A stretch of DNA of 64,000 nt from Undaria pinnatifida (GCA_012845835.1 JABAKD010000009.1:4465324-4529323); one strand, 5' to 3'. Shown: positions 1 through 13,181, counted from the first letter of the stretch. The notes: a model not told the origin generated them from the sequence alone. Translations and numbers: made by a program.

Positions 1-560
1 CCTTGTTGAGAGTGCGGGGTATCGTTGTCTCCTTTTTCGTTTCGCACAAGGTGAGGCCTGCTGTTTCGAAAACGGTCACACTGAAAGTCATCTTTGCAAG
101 GTTTTCCTTTGATTTACAAACATCGCCTTCATCGTCGGCGTACAGCATACCGCAGACTGGCCTCCGTACATGTGCCAGTGTTTCAACCTCCAACCCGCCC
201 TCCCCGAAGTCCTCCTCGAGGTGCACCAAGTCCTCAAAAAATCTGGGTCCTCACTGAAACTTAGCGGAACTGAATGTAACGCTGTGTGCGGGGAAAAATT
301 CATTGCAAAGAGGAGACGGTACACATCCTTGCCACAATCCCTGAGTGACGTCACGCCATTCATAGTCTTCACAGTGTCATCCATACGCACCCGAGCTCGC
401 ATGCTTTCGTGGAACTGGCCAATAACGGTCAACATCGTCTCTGGTACGTCATCCGCGTGCTCGATACTATAGCATGAGAACGTGGCCGTCGACAGGAACG
501 ACGCCATGGCGCCCTCGTCATTGCAGCCTGTTGAGATCCACCTCCCGCGCGACTTTCTTG
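1..560 (-). pseudogene. LINE reverse transcriptase fragment, left arm of an inverted pair
   Basis: Broken piece of a non-LTR retrotransposon reverse transcriptase read on the minus strand. Visible pieces are VIGQFHESMRARVRMDD (template/palm region) and a GMLYADD-type catalytic box near 130-150, followed by a stretch ending TAGLTVCETKKET. The reading frame changes several times, so it cannot make a full enzyme. The sequence is nearly the same as the plus-strand copy from about 1,228, lesions included. The two copies are therefore arms of one inverted duplication rather than separate insertions. The left edge of the window cuts the element. Confidence 0.7.
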
Positions 561-1194
561 AGTAGACGCGAAAGCCAACGCATGCCCATATGTTCTTCAA
601 AAATTCAAATATTTTTTATTCCCACGAACGTAATCAAAAAACAATGTTAATCTGTACCCAGTCGTTGAATAGACCACAAATGGGCTAATCGCTGTCATTG
701 GTCGTTATCCACCCAAAGCAGGAAGCGATCGGTCGATGATGTTACATTTTCAAAAAAAAATACTCTGTGGAATCCATGGTGCAGGCCATGCATAAGGCCT
801 GCAGCAATCGGCGTGGGCGTGGGCGCCCACTGTCTGTGCTTTGTCTGTGCTTTGTCTGTGTGGAGTGTACCTATCTCACAGTCATCTTACGTTCTTCGAG
901 TTCGCGCTTTACCTCCACATTGCCGTGACAAAACATATTTAATGCGGCCCTTGCTCGCTTCTCCCGAAAAAGCAAAAACTATCACTCATGTACAACAAAA
1001 ACAACACAACACCCCCTTGATCGCGGGCTGGATAGCGTAGGACCGCGCTTTACCTTGGATGGGGCTCGCGCGGGTTGCGCGGTACTACTTGCGCCCTTGA
1101 CTGAACCCAGGGCTGTTGCCCCTCTCATCTACGCCGAGCCTGCTGATTGATCAAGATATATTTTGTGACAAAAAAAATATGCCGTGATCTTGAG
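561..1194. other. Spacer between the two LINE arms, no gene seen
   Basis: About 630 bases separating the head-to-head reverse transcriptase arms. I see no conserved coding segment. ORFs here are short and unremarkable. Confidence 0.5.
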
Positions 1195-2240
1195 TGTTTA
1201 GTTGGAATGCGTATCCGAGAAAATATTTTCCGTTATTGGCCAGTTCCACGAAAGCATGCGAGCTCGGGTGCGTATGGATGACACGGTGAAGCCTATGAAT
1301 GGCATGACGTCACTCAGGGATTGCGACAAGGATGTGTACCGTCGCCTCTTCTTCGCAATGGATTTTTGCCCGCACAGCGATACATTCTGTTCCGCTAAGT
1401 TTCAGTGAGGACCCAGATTTTTTGAGGACTTGGTGCACCTCGAGGAGGACTTCGGGGAGGGCGGGTTGGAGGTTGAAACACTGGCACATGTACGGAGGCC
1501 AGTCTGCGGTATGCTGTACGCCGACGATGCAGGCGTTGTTTGTAAATCAAAGGAAAACCTTGCGAAGATGACTGTCATTGTGACCGCTTTCGAAACAGCA
1601 GGCCTCACCGTGTGCGAAACGAAAAAGGAGACAACGCTTTGCTGACCTATGAACGGCACACTCAAACCTCCTCCTAACCGATTTGGGCTCCCAGCTCCGA
1701 CAACGCACCGACCACCATATATCGACCGCCAAGACCCTCAACACAATGTGAAAGCGTTGAGACGACCACGCAAAAGCCACCTCCTCTTTGCGGGAGCCGT
1801 ACAAAGGACGACAGCTGAGCGGCTGCCTCATCAGGTGATGTTCGGGACGATGGTTGGTGTGGGGAAAACCCGGGACCAGGCCAACCAGAACTGAACTGGG
1901 CCCAAGCTATAGCAGACGATATCGACGCATTCAACGGACAACCCCGCTTTGCTGTTAGGAGTAAAGTGTGCTATGGTCGAGGGCGGCTAAGAGGAGTGGA
2001 AACTGGTACCGGGGGGTCGTCGACGCGGCGGGCCGCTTCATCGCGAAATAGCATAGGACCGAGGCGGGTAAGAGCTGATTAATCCACGAAACAGTGGACA
2101 CCAAGAACAGCAACAAGGGTAAACTGGAGGGAGGGGGGGGGGGGGGGGCGTACCGCTACAGCTGTGGATGAACGCCGAATCGAAATGGTACATGGTGTGG
2201 CAAGCTACCGGTTTGACTACTTTGTGGAGCGTGTTGAAGT
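1195..2240 (+). pseudogene. LINE reverse transcriptase fragment, right arm and 3' part
   Basis: Degenerate non-LTR reverse transcriptase. In order it shows VIGQFHESMRARVRMDD (about 1,230-1,280), DVTQGLRQGCV in another frame from 1,306 (the conserved LINE QGxRQGC motif), LYADDAGVV (about 1,515-1,540; catalytic DD intact), TAGLTVCETKKET, and a 3' part with LLFAGAVQRTTAERL and VMFGTM (about 1,780-1,860). At least three frameshifts or stops separate these pieces, so it is dead. A run of about 18 G follows at 2,131-2,148. Conserved order and motifs make the family call firm; the clade is not determined. Confidence 0.8.
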
Positions 2241-4916
2241 ACTATGGCATAGCCCTAAACATTACAGTGAGCGGTAATGTTTTCCTTTGTGTGTATTCAT
2301 CGAGATCAAAGGGGGAAGCGCGAACGCGGCAGTAATGCCATTTACTTGTTGTCTTGCTTGCTTTGCTCGTTTTCAGCTGTTGTCTTTTTCCTCTTTTTGT
2401 TTACTTGTTTTCCCTCCCCGCCGGCCATAGGCCGGTATCTTCCTCCTCTTCCTGCTGTTTTGTCCGTGGAACAGTTAGCTGTTTCCCTTCACCAGCACGT
2501 AGGTTGTGTTTTTTGTAGCCGTTCTGGCGTTTTTGCATCTCTTGCTCTTCAGAGCCCCTTCCTGGCGTTTACTTTTTTAAGTTTCAATTTTTTCCTTATA
2601 TTATGGTCTCGCTCGTTTTGTTTTGCTGTCGTGCCCGGTACGCCGGCGTTTCACTTGATTCATTAGACTATGTTTCATTCCTAATTTATTGAGATTGTTG
2701 TTTGCCCTGTCTCACATATACTTTGTTTCATTTTTTATAATATACTTTGTGTGTCTCTAGGATCGATAATAAGCACGGACTCCGGGTGTACTCGCCACAC
2801 ACAACAACAACCTTCTGGTCATGCTACCCTGGCTGTGCTGTAGCATATTTTTCATGATTCTGGAAAGTTTAGGCTAGGAGTATGAACAAGAGGTATTGTT
2901 GCAGAACGGAAAATTGCACCGCAGCAAACATCACGGCAGGGTATAAGTACACACGGCAGGGAGCCCAGCGACCGGTTCCTACCCTCCACGCTAACTACCG
3001 ACCGCGTACAGGCTGCTGTGCTGCTGCTGCTGTGTGGGTTACTGCGGCGCAATTTTCTTTCACTCTTTCTCGTGCGTTGATGACGTGCTCAACTGCTGTT
3101 AATGATGTGCTCAACTGCTGTTGATATGTGCTCAACTGCTGGGAACGAGGCAAAACGGTTTGAAGGCTCTGATGACAATGATGTTTGATGTATGTTGATA
3201 ATGTGGTTGGATTGGGTTTCATGCCAGAGGAGGGGGAGACGGGACAGAGACTAAAAACAATATGAAACGATTTACAAGTAAACACCTAGGACGGGTCATC
3301 GATTACCACGTCATGATGTACAGCAGCAGTAGATATTTAAAGGCAAGATCTGTGTTGCCGATTTTGTCGATCTCGTTTGTAACATCAATAAATGATGAAA
3401 CTCTCGAATGTTTCGCTGACCACTCCTGGCCATCCGGCCGACGTCTCGCGAGCCACAAACATCTGCCTGGATCGTCTAGCCGAAGACCAAAAGTTGCATC
3501 TGTGCCGTCCTCCTTGCAAGACCGGAAGTGGCCGATACACCGATGGTGTAACATGGGAAACGGCCGGGCAAAACAAGGAGGGTTCCAAAGGAGGAAACTC
3601 GTGGCTTCGAAACGGTGGAAACGGTGGAGACCACGGGCTTCTTCAAGAGTGGAGACCGGCTGCCTCAGGGGTAGAGACGAGCTGCTTCAGGGTGAAGAAA
3701 GGCGCACCACCGTGTCTATGGTACATGTATGCCTTGCATGGTGTCGTCCTCCTGTCTTCCGATCTCTGAGCTTTTGAATTTCAAACTGTTCGCGGGTTTT
3801 CATGTACCGGTGTGGCTTTTTGATTATTGAGCAGACTGCTCAAAATATTCAAAAACGCCGAAAGGCCGCACTACTACTGCTGTTGTTGTTGGTGGGCTGC
3901 AAACAGGCTTTGCTGCGGGCCAGGTATGGGGCCGGTTGAACCTTCCGCACCTGTGGCGTTGGCGTGTGTGGAGCACTTGTGGCGCGTTGCGTTTGTGTGG
4001 GCCACAGCTCGTCGGTCTCCAAAGAACGTGAGAAGAGCCTTCTGATTTCGAAAATTGCTTGCTGGCTGCTACGTGTTCGTAGCAAAGAGCTGAATTTGCG
4101 CCGCTTCGGGCACTCTTGATGACGCGTCAGCCTGTCTGCCGTGGGCAATCCCGCAGATCGTCCACCAGGAACCTGGCAGCCTCTTCGGGAGGGTGCTTGG
4201 GTGTTGTGGATGCCGTTTGGTGTGTCCGGGATGCTTTGTGGAAGATGATGTGTGCCTCGATGTGTTGGTGTCCTGGCTGGCTGGTCGATTGTTCAATTTT
4301 CTTATATGGGATTCTACTATGCTTTTTTTTCCTCTCAAACTGGGCCATGACCCTACATTAACCAAGTTATTATTTTCTCGATTTCTCTCCCCCCACAGCC
4401 AAAATTACGATTTAAAATCCTTAATGCAAGTAGCTTATGTTTGGCAGCTTTACCCTTCTTCTGCACACATAGGACATGGGATGGTCCATCGGGTTGGGCG
4501 TTCAATTTATACCAAGTTCTGCGTTTGGGGAAGGTACGTACTTCGTCAAATCAAACACCCTCGGAACGCAACAGGTGTACATACATCTACCGTGCCATAT
4601 AGACAACATGCGTTCTGAGCCGACCAATGAAGGCATAAGCGGCGGAGATGTAGGCACAACCCCACGCTAAGCGCGGCTGGTCCTGGTTTCTCGCGAATAA
4701 AAGTGAGACAAGGCAATAAGTTCTCAGGGGCCCGCGATCTATACTGCGCCTGTCCAAGTGGTTGCAGAAGGAGGCAAGAGAAAACAGAGCCATCGCACGG
4801 TAGGGATGTAACGCGGTAAGGTAGGGATTTGTGTGCCCAGGGACCGATGCATAAGTGTGTCCAATCGAGTATCTTTGCTGAGAGGCCTGTTCGTTACGCT
4901 GTTATTTGTAACTGTT
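2241..4916. other. No recognisable gene
   Basis: Mixed AT/GT-rich sequence. The longest ORF is 171 codons at 3,262-3,777 (+). It has a rival overlapping frame at 3,392-3,769 and no motif I recognise, so I do not call it a gene. A short tandem repeat at 3,084-3,142 is listed separately. Confidence 0.4.
3084..3142. repeat. Three-copy short tandem repeat
   Basis: Three successive units of about 20-24 bases, each containing GTGCTCAACTGCTG, preceded by a small CTG-rich stretch at 3,010-3,032. A minisatellite with no visible gene context. Confidence 0.7.
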
Positions 4917-5145
4917 TCGTGTACGATTTCGAGGCGAGGCCCCGTTTTGCGTGATTCGTGTACGATTTCGTACCAAACCTCGCTTTTGTTAAATGTGTCT
5001 GGTACGATTTCGTACTAAGATGTCGCTTTCCGGTACGATTTAGTACTAACCGTCGCTGTTTTCATCGTTTCCGGTTGTATTTCGTGAAAAAGGTCGTACG
5101 ATTTCGTACTAACGTCGCTGTTTGTTTTGTTTCTCGTACGATTGA
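4917..5145. repeat. Minisatellite with hairpin-forming GTACGATTTCGTAC core
   Basis: Six irregularly spaced units (near 4,921, 4,960, 5,002, 5,033, 5,096 and 5,135) carry GTACGATTTCGTAC or a variant, often followed by TAACGTCGCTGTTT. The core is self-complementary (GTACGA/TCGTAC around TT), so each unit could fold into a small hairpin. Units are diverged and spaced 30-60 bases apart. Confidence 0.65.
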
Positions 5146-7840
5146 TGCACCGGTGCCCTGGCAAATATGCTCGATTCGGTTCCCTACCGCACCGATTCCC
5201 TAGTAATGCATGACACCGCGCCAGGTGGGACCACACCGTGGCACGTCATGCCTCGCTCTTCGTAATCATATGCGGTCTGGTTGGAGAGTGTCCTTATCGC
5301 GTCCTACCTGGCCTTCTGTGGTTAGAAAGTCGTATCCGGGGCCTATATCTGGACGCCGACCCGCCTTGGAGACGTTCGCTCGTCTTTTCGTCGATTGTCG
5401 TATCGTGTTCGTTTATCGTATTCTCGAACAGGTTATGGCAATCTGTGGTCACAAACTATTACATGGCAGATATAAAGATCACAACATACGGAAATATGGT
5501 TGAACGCTCTCGAAATACAACGGCAAAAGCAATGAATTTGATAGAAGAACGTACAGAACCCGCACACAAGACAGTTTGCCGGGAATAAAGGCAGAGAAAA
5601 CAAAGAAATATATTACGTAAGAAGAAATATATATATATATATAGGAGAGAAGAGGAAGGAGGGGAAAAAAGAAGGGAGCGCAAGGGGGTATGAAGAGGGA
5701 CGCAGGGAACCGAAATAGAGCAAAGATAGTTAAAACGAGGTACGCCCAAACGGAGCACACTGTCCGAAACCGACATACGGCAACGTAGCAGATAACACCA
5801 TCGAACTGACTTCGGGGTAGCATCCACAACCATAAAAAACACGGCTGCACGGCCTGTCATCTACCCACTATTTAGATGACTGCAATTCCGCCACCTTTGT
5901 CATCGTCTCATGACCCTCAACTAGACACACACAAGGCAACACGAAAGGAAAAGTGGAATAAGAAATCGGCAGCAAAGATAACTTTCTGAACGTGAAACCC
6001 GCACACCAGCGGATGAAATATGGGTAGTATCGGCTGTCGGCCCCATCAATCTGAAACAAAGAAGCAAAAAAAATATTAAGAGAGAAAAAATACACAAACG
6101 CACAAACAGATAGGTCGCAGGCGCTCCATCAAGACAAACGAAAATTCAATTGAAAGCAGTCACAAAAGTTAGCAGTTGCATAGACAAGGAATATAGACTA
6201 TACTGATCGGCGTGACGTTTTCCTACCTTGTCTGACGCCTCCTTCCTGGCTTGTTCGACGGCGTTTTCCATGGTGTCCTTTCCACCATTACTTTGGGATA
6301 GGATAAGATGATCCTTTGGTTTTTCCCCGACGTTAATGTTTTTTCCCGTTTATTACGTGTCCCAAGGAAATGCTTCGATCGGGCGCGCCCGGCGGCCGTG
6401 GCTCACGCACACGCATCATGGTCTTTCTGTGGATATTATGTTCGACGCGCGGTCTTTAGTTTTTGGTACCGATTTGCATCTATCAGATGCCGTGTTACTA
6501 TCTCTCATAATCTCCTGGGATGAGTTTTAGTGGTCGACGTTGGAGCTCATCGTCCATATCAAATTCAAAAAACAACAACGCAATCCATGATGCCAGACGC
6601 GACGCATAAATCTCGATACAGTTATCACCGGAAGAAATCCCGTGTTTCGTTAGTTCCCACGGGAGGCGTACGTATAGTACTTCCCACCCGAACGATATCG
6701 TACATCCCCGCCGGCTATTCCAGACGAGAGGGGTTCCCTTGACGGCTGGTTCCCATCTAAATCATCGCGTGCATTCCCAAGGTGCCTACTCGTACTTCAC
6801 CCATGAGCAGTTCCCAAGATAGAGACTATCGTTGCCGCGGACTGCCTTGGTACTAACGACGTAGCGGAAATTCCAACGTTCTCCGAAAATCATCGGTTGA
6901 GAAACCCTGTCAGGCACAGATGTCTCGGCCTTATAGTTCTATCTCCATCGTATGTAGGGACCTGCGTAGGTACCACCCATGGACAGGACACGTGTCGGTT
7001 TCAGCTCGTCTGCAAAGATGCGGTCAGATCTAGGGACTCTGTGGGGCCAGATCCGGGATCGGTATACCTCTCGGGTGTCTACCAGCCTAGAGCAGTGCCA
7101 GACACGTTCCACGATAAAGGTGGCATTTTCCGGGTAAAATGTTACGTGGCGGTTACGGAAATCTCCTAATGACGAACTATCCAAACTCGTTTGGGTGTTT
7201 TCCAAAAGGGTTCGTTACACATCTAGGACGTGCAGGACATGGGATTATTCGCTGGGTGCCACGTTGCCTTTCTTTTACACATACCAAGATTTTGGATAAG
7301 ATGAGGTGGTAGATAACACCACTCATCAAGTGAGTAGTTACACAACACCACTTCTCAAGTGAGAAGCCCGACAACGTTCGGGTGAATGTTGTGCGCGCGA
7401 AATACAGAGAGAGAGACATTCTCACGAGGAAAGTCTCTCGGAAATTGAACACGTGCCTATCATATTCCGCGTCACAATACAAAACATGTACATATATATA
7501 AATATCGCTACGACCCGCGAAACGGTCTGAGTCTGTCGCTGAGTGCGTCTAGGCCTGCCAAACGCACCGGTCGAGGTCCCTCCCATATAACCTCTCGCAC
7601 GAGTACAAATCAAAATGGGGGGCAGTACTACGGTCGTAATCGCAGTTTTCTGGAGAAAACTCGCAAAAGAGAGGATCGTTATGGTGGGGTGAAGCGTGTC
7701 AACGTGAGATATTTCGCCAATGAGAGCACCAAAAACTCTAATCAAAACCCCCGCGACCCGGAGCAACATGTTCCATGCGCACTACCGTTTCGCCAAATAA
7801 TACCAACAACGCATCGGCACATAACAAGCAACCAACGTTC
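5146..7840. other. No recognisable gene
   Basis: Only short ORFs without conserved motifs. It contains a TA microsatellite at about 5,627-5,643 and a small local repeat of AACACCACTYNTCAAGTGAG at about 7,312-7,365. Confidence 0.4.
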
Positions 7841-10240
7841 GACCAATCACGACCCAGAATCGAACTGCTGCGTCATTGAGATTTGAACCCCTCCAACCAC
7901 CCTGGAACCACATCTTACACCAAGTCGTAAATCAAAACGTGTGACGCCCGTAACATCCTGAACCCTGGGGAGGTCACACCCGCCACCCCTAATCGTGGGC
8001 TCCCGTAATTGAGTGGGAAGACCTTGACGGCTTGACCAAAGCACTGGGCCACCTGGCGGTTTGACCGGGTCCGGCAAATGCACTTGCAAAACGCCATCGA
8101 AGACACCCCCAATCGCAAACTATAGCGAATAGCGAAACATGCAACGTCCGTTGCCACTGTAACGTTTAACTTGGCTGGCCCAGAACCACAGCCCCAACCC
8201 TAAGCGAACACTATTAGCCATTTAACCAGGCCGCCAACCATGACAGTGGACGCATGGTACGATAGAGGTAGCTCCTTTTCGAAAATCTGTGCTCTGAATG
8301 ACGGGGCTCCTCTCACCAAAGTCGCCAGAATACCATTCGTATTTTTCAAAATTTACCATTTTTAGTACCAAAGGGTCATCTTTGGTATTCGGGTCGCGCT
8401 TTCAGTTTCCTCAAAATGCGGTTTTGTATGAGGAAAACACAGCTCCTCAAGTAAGCATCTTCGGGGAAAACGATGGTGCACCTTTGACGTAGCATGTGTC
8501 AGTTAGCGGAACACGCTGCACCACGTAACATGCTGATTCTCGCAAGCAACCGCATCCCCAACAACAAACACCAAACAATACACCCGAAACCCAGACCGAA
8601 AATCATTACGAATCGCGTAACATCCTGGATCCCAGGGCTGTTTCACTGTGGGTGGAAAAACAGCTCCAACCATGAGCGTAGACCATCACCCATGGAACTC
8701 CGCAGGAAGCGCTGACGGTGGCGTGTTCATCCTCGCCCGCACAGGCACCCCCGAAACAAGTACACAAGCACACCATCAACAAGACCGCACGAATCGTGTG
8801 TCCCTCATGGCGAGCCCACCTGCCATGGAAACCCAACGCCAATCGCCGGCAACACCAATCCCAGGCACACATCATTAATGATGGCCGCAAACCATGGCGG
8901 TGTGCGTACATTTTTGCGTCATAACGTTGTGAATATACCTGTTACCCAATTTTGGGAAGTTTGTTTCGTTTTTCCTATCGGGGTCTTACCGTTGTTGAAC
9001 GAACATGAAATATATCTCGGAAAGCTCTTGCCATGAGTTTTTGAATGCACCTACCTCCAACGTCTGGAGTGCGCTGTATACTTCAACAAGCCGTGCTTGA
9101 CGTGAGAGTGGAAAACACCTCATCGCCCACAATCAATCATATCTCAACAACTAGCGTGGTCCAAACGAATAAAGTAGTAGATTGTGGCAAGGCAGGTGAC
9201 CCAGCGTAGGACCCGGCCTAAAAACACAAAAACAAAATTGTAAAAAACTGTATAACATGAACCCCGCACATAACATAAACGTTCGTCGCAACCCCGTACA
9301 ATAAAACAAAGCATGACATGACCGTCGCCCATTCAAACCCCGCCACGGGTAGGCACGAGAACTACATACAAAGGCTATTCTCAGTGTAGTTGTGAAAAAA
9401 AAACCATTTTGTCATTTCCCTCCCCCCCACATAAAATACGAAAAAATATCTCGTACGAAAACCTAAACAAAAACGCAGGAAGCACTCAGATCGAGATGGT
9501 GTCTGGAGCAATCGTGTAGGATGCACGATGCATATAATCGAGACCAAAAAGTTTAAAAGTGATACTTATTGACGGTCACAATCGTAATTTTGACCCCACG
9601 GTCCCGGATGCTTCCATCATGGCGGTTTGACCCTTCTCCACAAAAAATACCCCCTCCCATAGATCGCTAACGAAGCCCTTAAACTACACGGCAAACCATC
9701 ACCAAGTGCGTAACATGTTTTCTGACGGCGTGGTTTCAAATGTCACGGAACTTCGCCTCCCATTCTGTGCGCGGCCAACATCAATTCAACCAATCATCAA
9801 ACCATGACGGTGCACTGAACAGGTTTAACCATCCCAACAAGGGCACCCCAATATCAGGCCGCAAGACATTTTCGAAGTGCGTCACATCCTGTGACACGAT
9901 GTGGTTCCACCTGACTCGGGACTGTACACCCCATCCTGGGCAAATACTAGTAGACTTCGAATTATCCACTAACTCAAGATGAAAACCATGACGGTGAGTG
10001 GAACACGCTTCAGCGCATATCACACTATCACCGTATGTTATTGCGCTTGTAACCCCTGCCCATGCCCGCAAGCGCCTGGAGGCGATCAACAGGTCGCTTG
10101 CAGGAACTGAAGAACCACCGCTCGTTAGAGACCAGCCATACACACGGATCGCCTAGCTCCACCGCTCCATGGCACGTTGAGCCCCTTGTTATCATTCATG
10201 CTAGAAACCGTGCTACGGAAGGGCTGCACCAAACATTTCC
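7841..10240. repeat. Diverged low-copy repeat zone
   Basis: Two short phrases recur at irregular distance: CGTAACATCCTG or variants (about 7,951, 8,528, 8,615, 9,702, 9,881) and AACCATGACGGTG or variants (about 8,233, 8,888, 9,800, 9,986). This suggests an old, decayed tandem or dispersed repeat. No coding signal. Confidence 0.35.
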
Positions 10241-10670
10241 GATGCTGTAAACTTAACATGCATTGTTTTTCACCCAAAGGGTCAACCACCCTAGGGGAAA
10301 AAGGAAAGTAAAACTCCATGAGCTTTCCCGTGGCCAGGATGTCTTTTACAACAAGAGCACATCATTGTTTTATTTGCGTTATTTGGTTTCTGAAGGGTCA
10401 GGGTTGCTCAACCAAACATTGTCGAAATTCCATCTTACGTTCGCAGTATCACTGCTGGTATACCTCGGCCATGCGTCTGTTTGTGGGGTTGGACAGTAAA
10501 TGTTTAGTTTTTTTGTTTGAGGAACGTGCATGCTGCTGGAGCTCTTCAAGTGGCCACCCTTACAAAACAAAAGGCACACCTCTGCAACAGCGTGCATCCT
10601 ATTGTAAGTACACCCACACCCACCGTGCATGAATTGCGGACATGCTGGTGCATTGACCAGGCGAGGTGGT
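10241..10670. other. 3' flank of the split membrane-protein gene
   Basis: Lies just downstream of the stop codon of exon E (the gene runs leftward), so it should hold the 3' UTR and polyadenylation site. I could not pick a specific poly(A) signal with confidence. Confidence 0.35.
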
Positions 10671-11759
10671 TTAAGAGGTATCCCCGACGTTCGCGCGATC
10701 GTCATTAATCGACGTAAGCTCCAGCGCGTAGTCTGAGTCCCCATCGTCTGTACCTTGGACACGAACCCCGCTAGACCAACCTCTACTAACTGGTGTGTGC
10801 TCTTCCCGTATGTCGGATACGTACACCGCTTTTACCAAGAGGACCGCCTGGATAGCAACCGTAAGTAGCAAGAACACATTCGCCCCAATGAGCAGAACCG
10901 TGATCGTTGACGAAGTTTGGCTTCCGTCCTCTGCAAGGTCGACTTTGATAAGAAGGGCCACGTACATGCTAGCCAGAATGATGCCGTTCCCCCAGCGATA
11001 GAGCCACATGTCAAGTTTAGAGTTGAATGGGGATAACGACTCCGAAATAAACGTGAATATTACTGCGAGCAATAGCACAATGGCCACTTGTTCGGCAGTA
11101 TCCGGGAGAACAAAGACCGCTGCTCCGGTGAGGACTATCCTGCGCGCGCACTCCACCACCTCGTAGTAATAACACGCCGGCCTATACGCGGCCCACAGAA
11201 AACGGTATGATTGCAGGTCCGACATTGACTGCCTTTCAAGACTCTGTAACTGCCGACGATTGCGAACCAACCACCACGTAAAGCAGGCTGGAATGCCCAC
11301 TGGGTAGACGCAGACCATAAAAAGTGCGTACGTTTGATACACTGTGTAGGTTTTAGTGTAGCAGGTGATGCTGTAGTCCGCGCGAAGGTAGGCCTTGTCG
11401 TCGTCGAAAGATTCGCAAGAAAACGTCTGAAAAACGGTTAAAGAGACCGAAGAATACACGAAGAATACGATGAACAGAACGACGGAAAGGTGCTTCTTCT
11501 TCAACACAGCCTCAGCATCGCCCTGTGCAGTGCCGGTGTTCCCGCTCCGGCCACGTCTCTTCGCGATAATGAAGGTGCACGCGCAAGCGAAGAGGATCAC
11601 GAGTGGGCCCACCGTGGCTAACACGAGCCTGTCGTAGAAGTTTGTAGTGATAATGCAGGCGTTGGAAAGAAGGAAACCAATGTTCACGTTGACGATTGCC
11701 ATCTTTGAGAGGAACGCCTCGTACTCTTCTGGGTACACCGAACCGGCGATCTCGCTGAA
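10671..11759 (-). CDS. Exon E (last): seven-helix membrane domain of Pmp-like/TRP-like protein
   Basis: Terminal coding exon, 362 codons plus stop, opening at a phase-0 acceptor (CTTCTGCCACAG before TTC AGC GAG). Hydrophobic helices sit at about exon residues 46-65, 91-112, 144-166, 207-220, 223-242, 257-272 and 286-309. They are followed by an acidic cytoplasmic-type tail ending NVGDTS. Motifs typical of the C-terminal membrane module in stramenopile beta-helix/TM proteins include YSSVSLTVFQTFSC, YLRADYSITC, YPVGIPACFTWW and AYRPACYYYEVVECARRIVL. The frame is uninterrupted. A channel or sensor role has been suggested for such TRP-like modules, but nothing here proves transport. It joins exon D across a 3,693-bp intron (11,760-15,452). 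Family architecture is a confident call; function is not known. Confidence 0.85.
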   Translation of the reverse strand, partial: FSEIAGSVYPEEYEAFLSKMAIVNVNIGFLLSNACIITTNFYDRLVLATVGPLVILFACACTFIIAKRRGRSGNTGTAQGDAEAVLKKKHLSVVLFIVFFVYSSVSLTVFQTFSCESFDDDKAYLRADYSITCYTKTYTVYQTYALFMVCVYPVGIPACFTWWLVRNRRQLQSLERQSMSDLQSYRFLWAAYRPACYYYEVVECARRIVLTGAAVFVLPDTAEQVAIVLLLAVIFTFISESLSPFNSKLDMWLYRWGNGIILASMYVALLIKVDLAEDGSQTSSTITVLLIGANVFLLLTVAIQAVLLVKAVYVSDIREEHTPVSRGWSSGVRVQGTDDGDSDYALELTSINDDRANVGDTS

Positions 11760-12242
11760 CTGTGGCAGAAGGAGAAACCGAAAGATGCGGGGGGGGGAGA
11801 CAACATGGGCGTCAGCATTTGTCGACCGAGCATACATTGGAGGGATATTTCCAATCGTGCTGCGGAGCCTTAGTCCTGTATCTCGCCCAAATATTTACCC
11901 GGAATCAGTTACCGGCCTTAAGGTAACACACGATTCCGTGGACGATCATATACATAGAGAACGGAATACTACCTATAATGATATATATAACATTCAGATA
12001 GCCATGTCTGCAAGCGGCCCCTGTCAACTGACAAACGAAGCCCTACAAGGCACCCCTCTAGGTGCATGGTCCTTGCTGTCATGGGGGTAATTTGTTTTCT
12101 TCAACCTGGAGCATGAGTCCACCTAACTGACGTGACTCCTAAACTCAGCAACGGTCTAATGATTATTGAATATCATTCGTGGTTCACGATGATATACTGG
12201 TTGTCAGAATACCTAGGCGAAGGAACCTTTTAGTCAACGACT

Positions 12243-12447
12243 GGTTGTACGAGAGCCCCCTCCGAAAAACGGCGAGGTTATTAACGAACGTTTCACGGTT
12301 GATCCACACGACCGAGTACTATATGAAAAAACAGTCTTCACATATTTTTTTGTTTGCGAAAGGATATCGAACGATGACTTCGGGGTGGCGAGGCGCACCA
12401 TTCTCAAAATATATGGCTGGGAATATTTTGGGGGCCTACCGTTGAAC
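12243..12447 (+). mobile_element. FamB MITE, copy 1
   Basis: About 205 bp with diverged terminal inverted repeats (GGTTGTACGAGAGCCCCC at left; right end complementary to GTTCAACGGTAGGCCCCC). The interior shares TTGCGAAAGGATATCGAACG and GATGACTTCGGGGTGGC with the copies at 13.2 and 17.4 kb. The left flank is ACT, as in the other plus-oriented copies; the right flank no longer matches. Confidence 0.55.
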
Positions 12448-13181
12448 AGCTCCAAATTCCATACACCTTTTCAACGTAAAGTCGTTTTGTGAGCGACGAA
12501 CTCGTCGACGGCTGCTCCAGGGAATATCTTCAGCAAATGAAGGTGTTAGCGGAAGCAACGACATGATAGCTGGATGCCGCAGTGACCATGTTTGAAACAA
12601 TACCACATACTATTTTCATCGCCTCAGAATCGTTTTAATTAGCGGAAAAGCCTACGTCTAGGTGTGTTGTAATCCGTTTCATGTTTTTTCGACCCCACAT
12701 GTACATATTTGTGAAGTTGCGCCATTATCGTATTTGTTCAAGTGTGTTGGTTTGAGTGAGGCGTTAAGCCAATTGTGCGGGTGCCTAACCTGAGGAGAAC
12801 AAGGGCCGCAGCCCCCATCTTCTTGCTTTAGCCCTCGCCTGCAACCCCGAACTTACCGAATCGATTTACTCTACATTTTTCGTCATTGCCTGATGTAACG
12901 GCAGTTTGGTTGGCTCATACCGGTGGCCTAAATCATCACTTGGCGGAGTTTTTTTAGTTGCCGTTACGCATGGCATATGCCATGTACCAGTTTTGAAAAA
13001 AAAATAAATGGTTTTGATTACGAGTATTGTCACTGGTTACTCTATATGCCCTACACTAACGTCACCGGTGATGGTCACGGCATACCACCTTATGAAATAT
13101 GTTGCTCATCTTACGTAGGGGGATAGGAACATACCGTCTTCTGGTTTCTGGAATATGCTTTGTACACCACTCAGTATGAGT

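Noticed and set aside
3262-3777. 171-codon ORF as a gene
   Set aside because: An overlapping frame is equally long-lived, composition is not protein-like and there is no motif.
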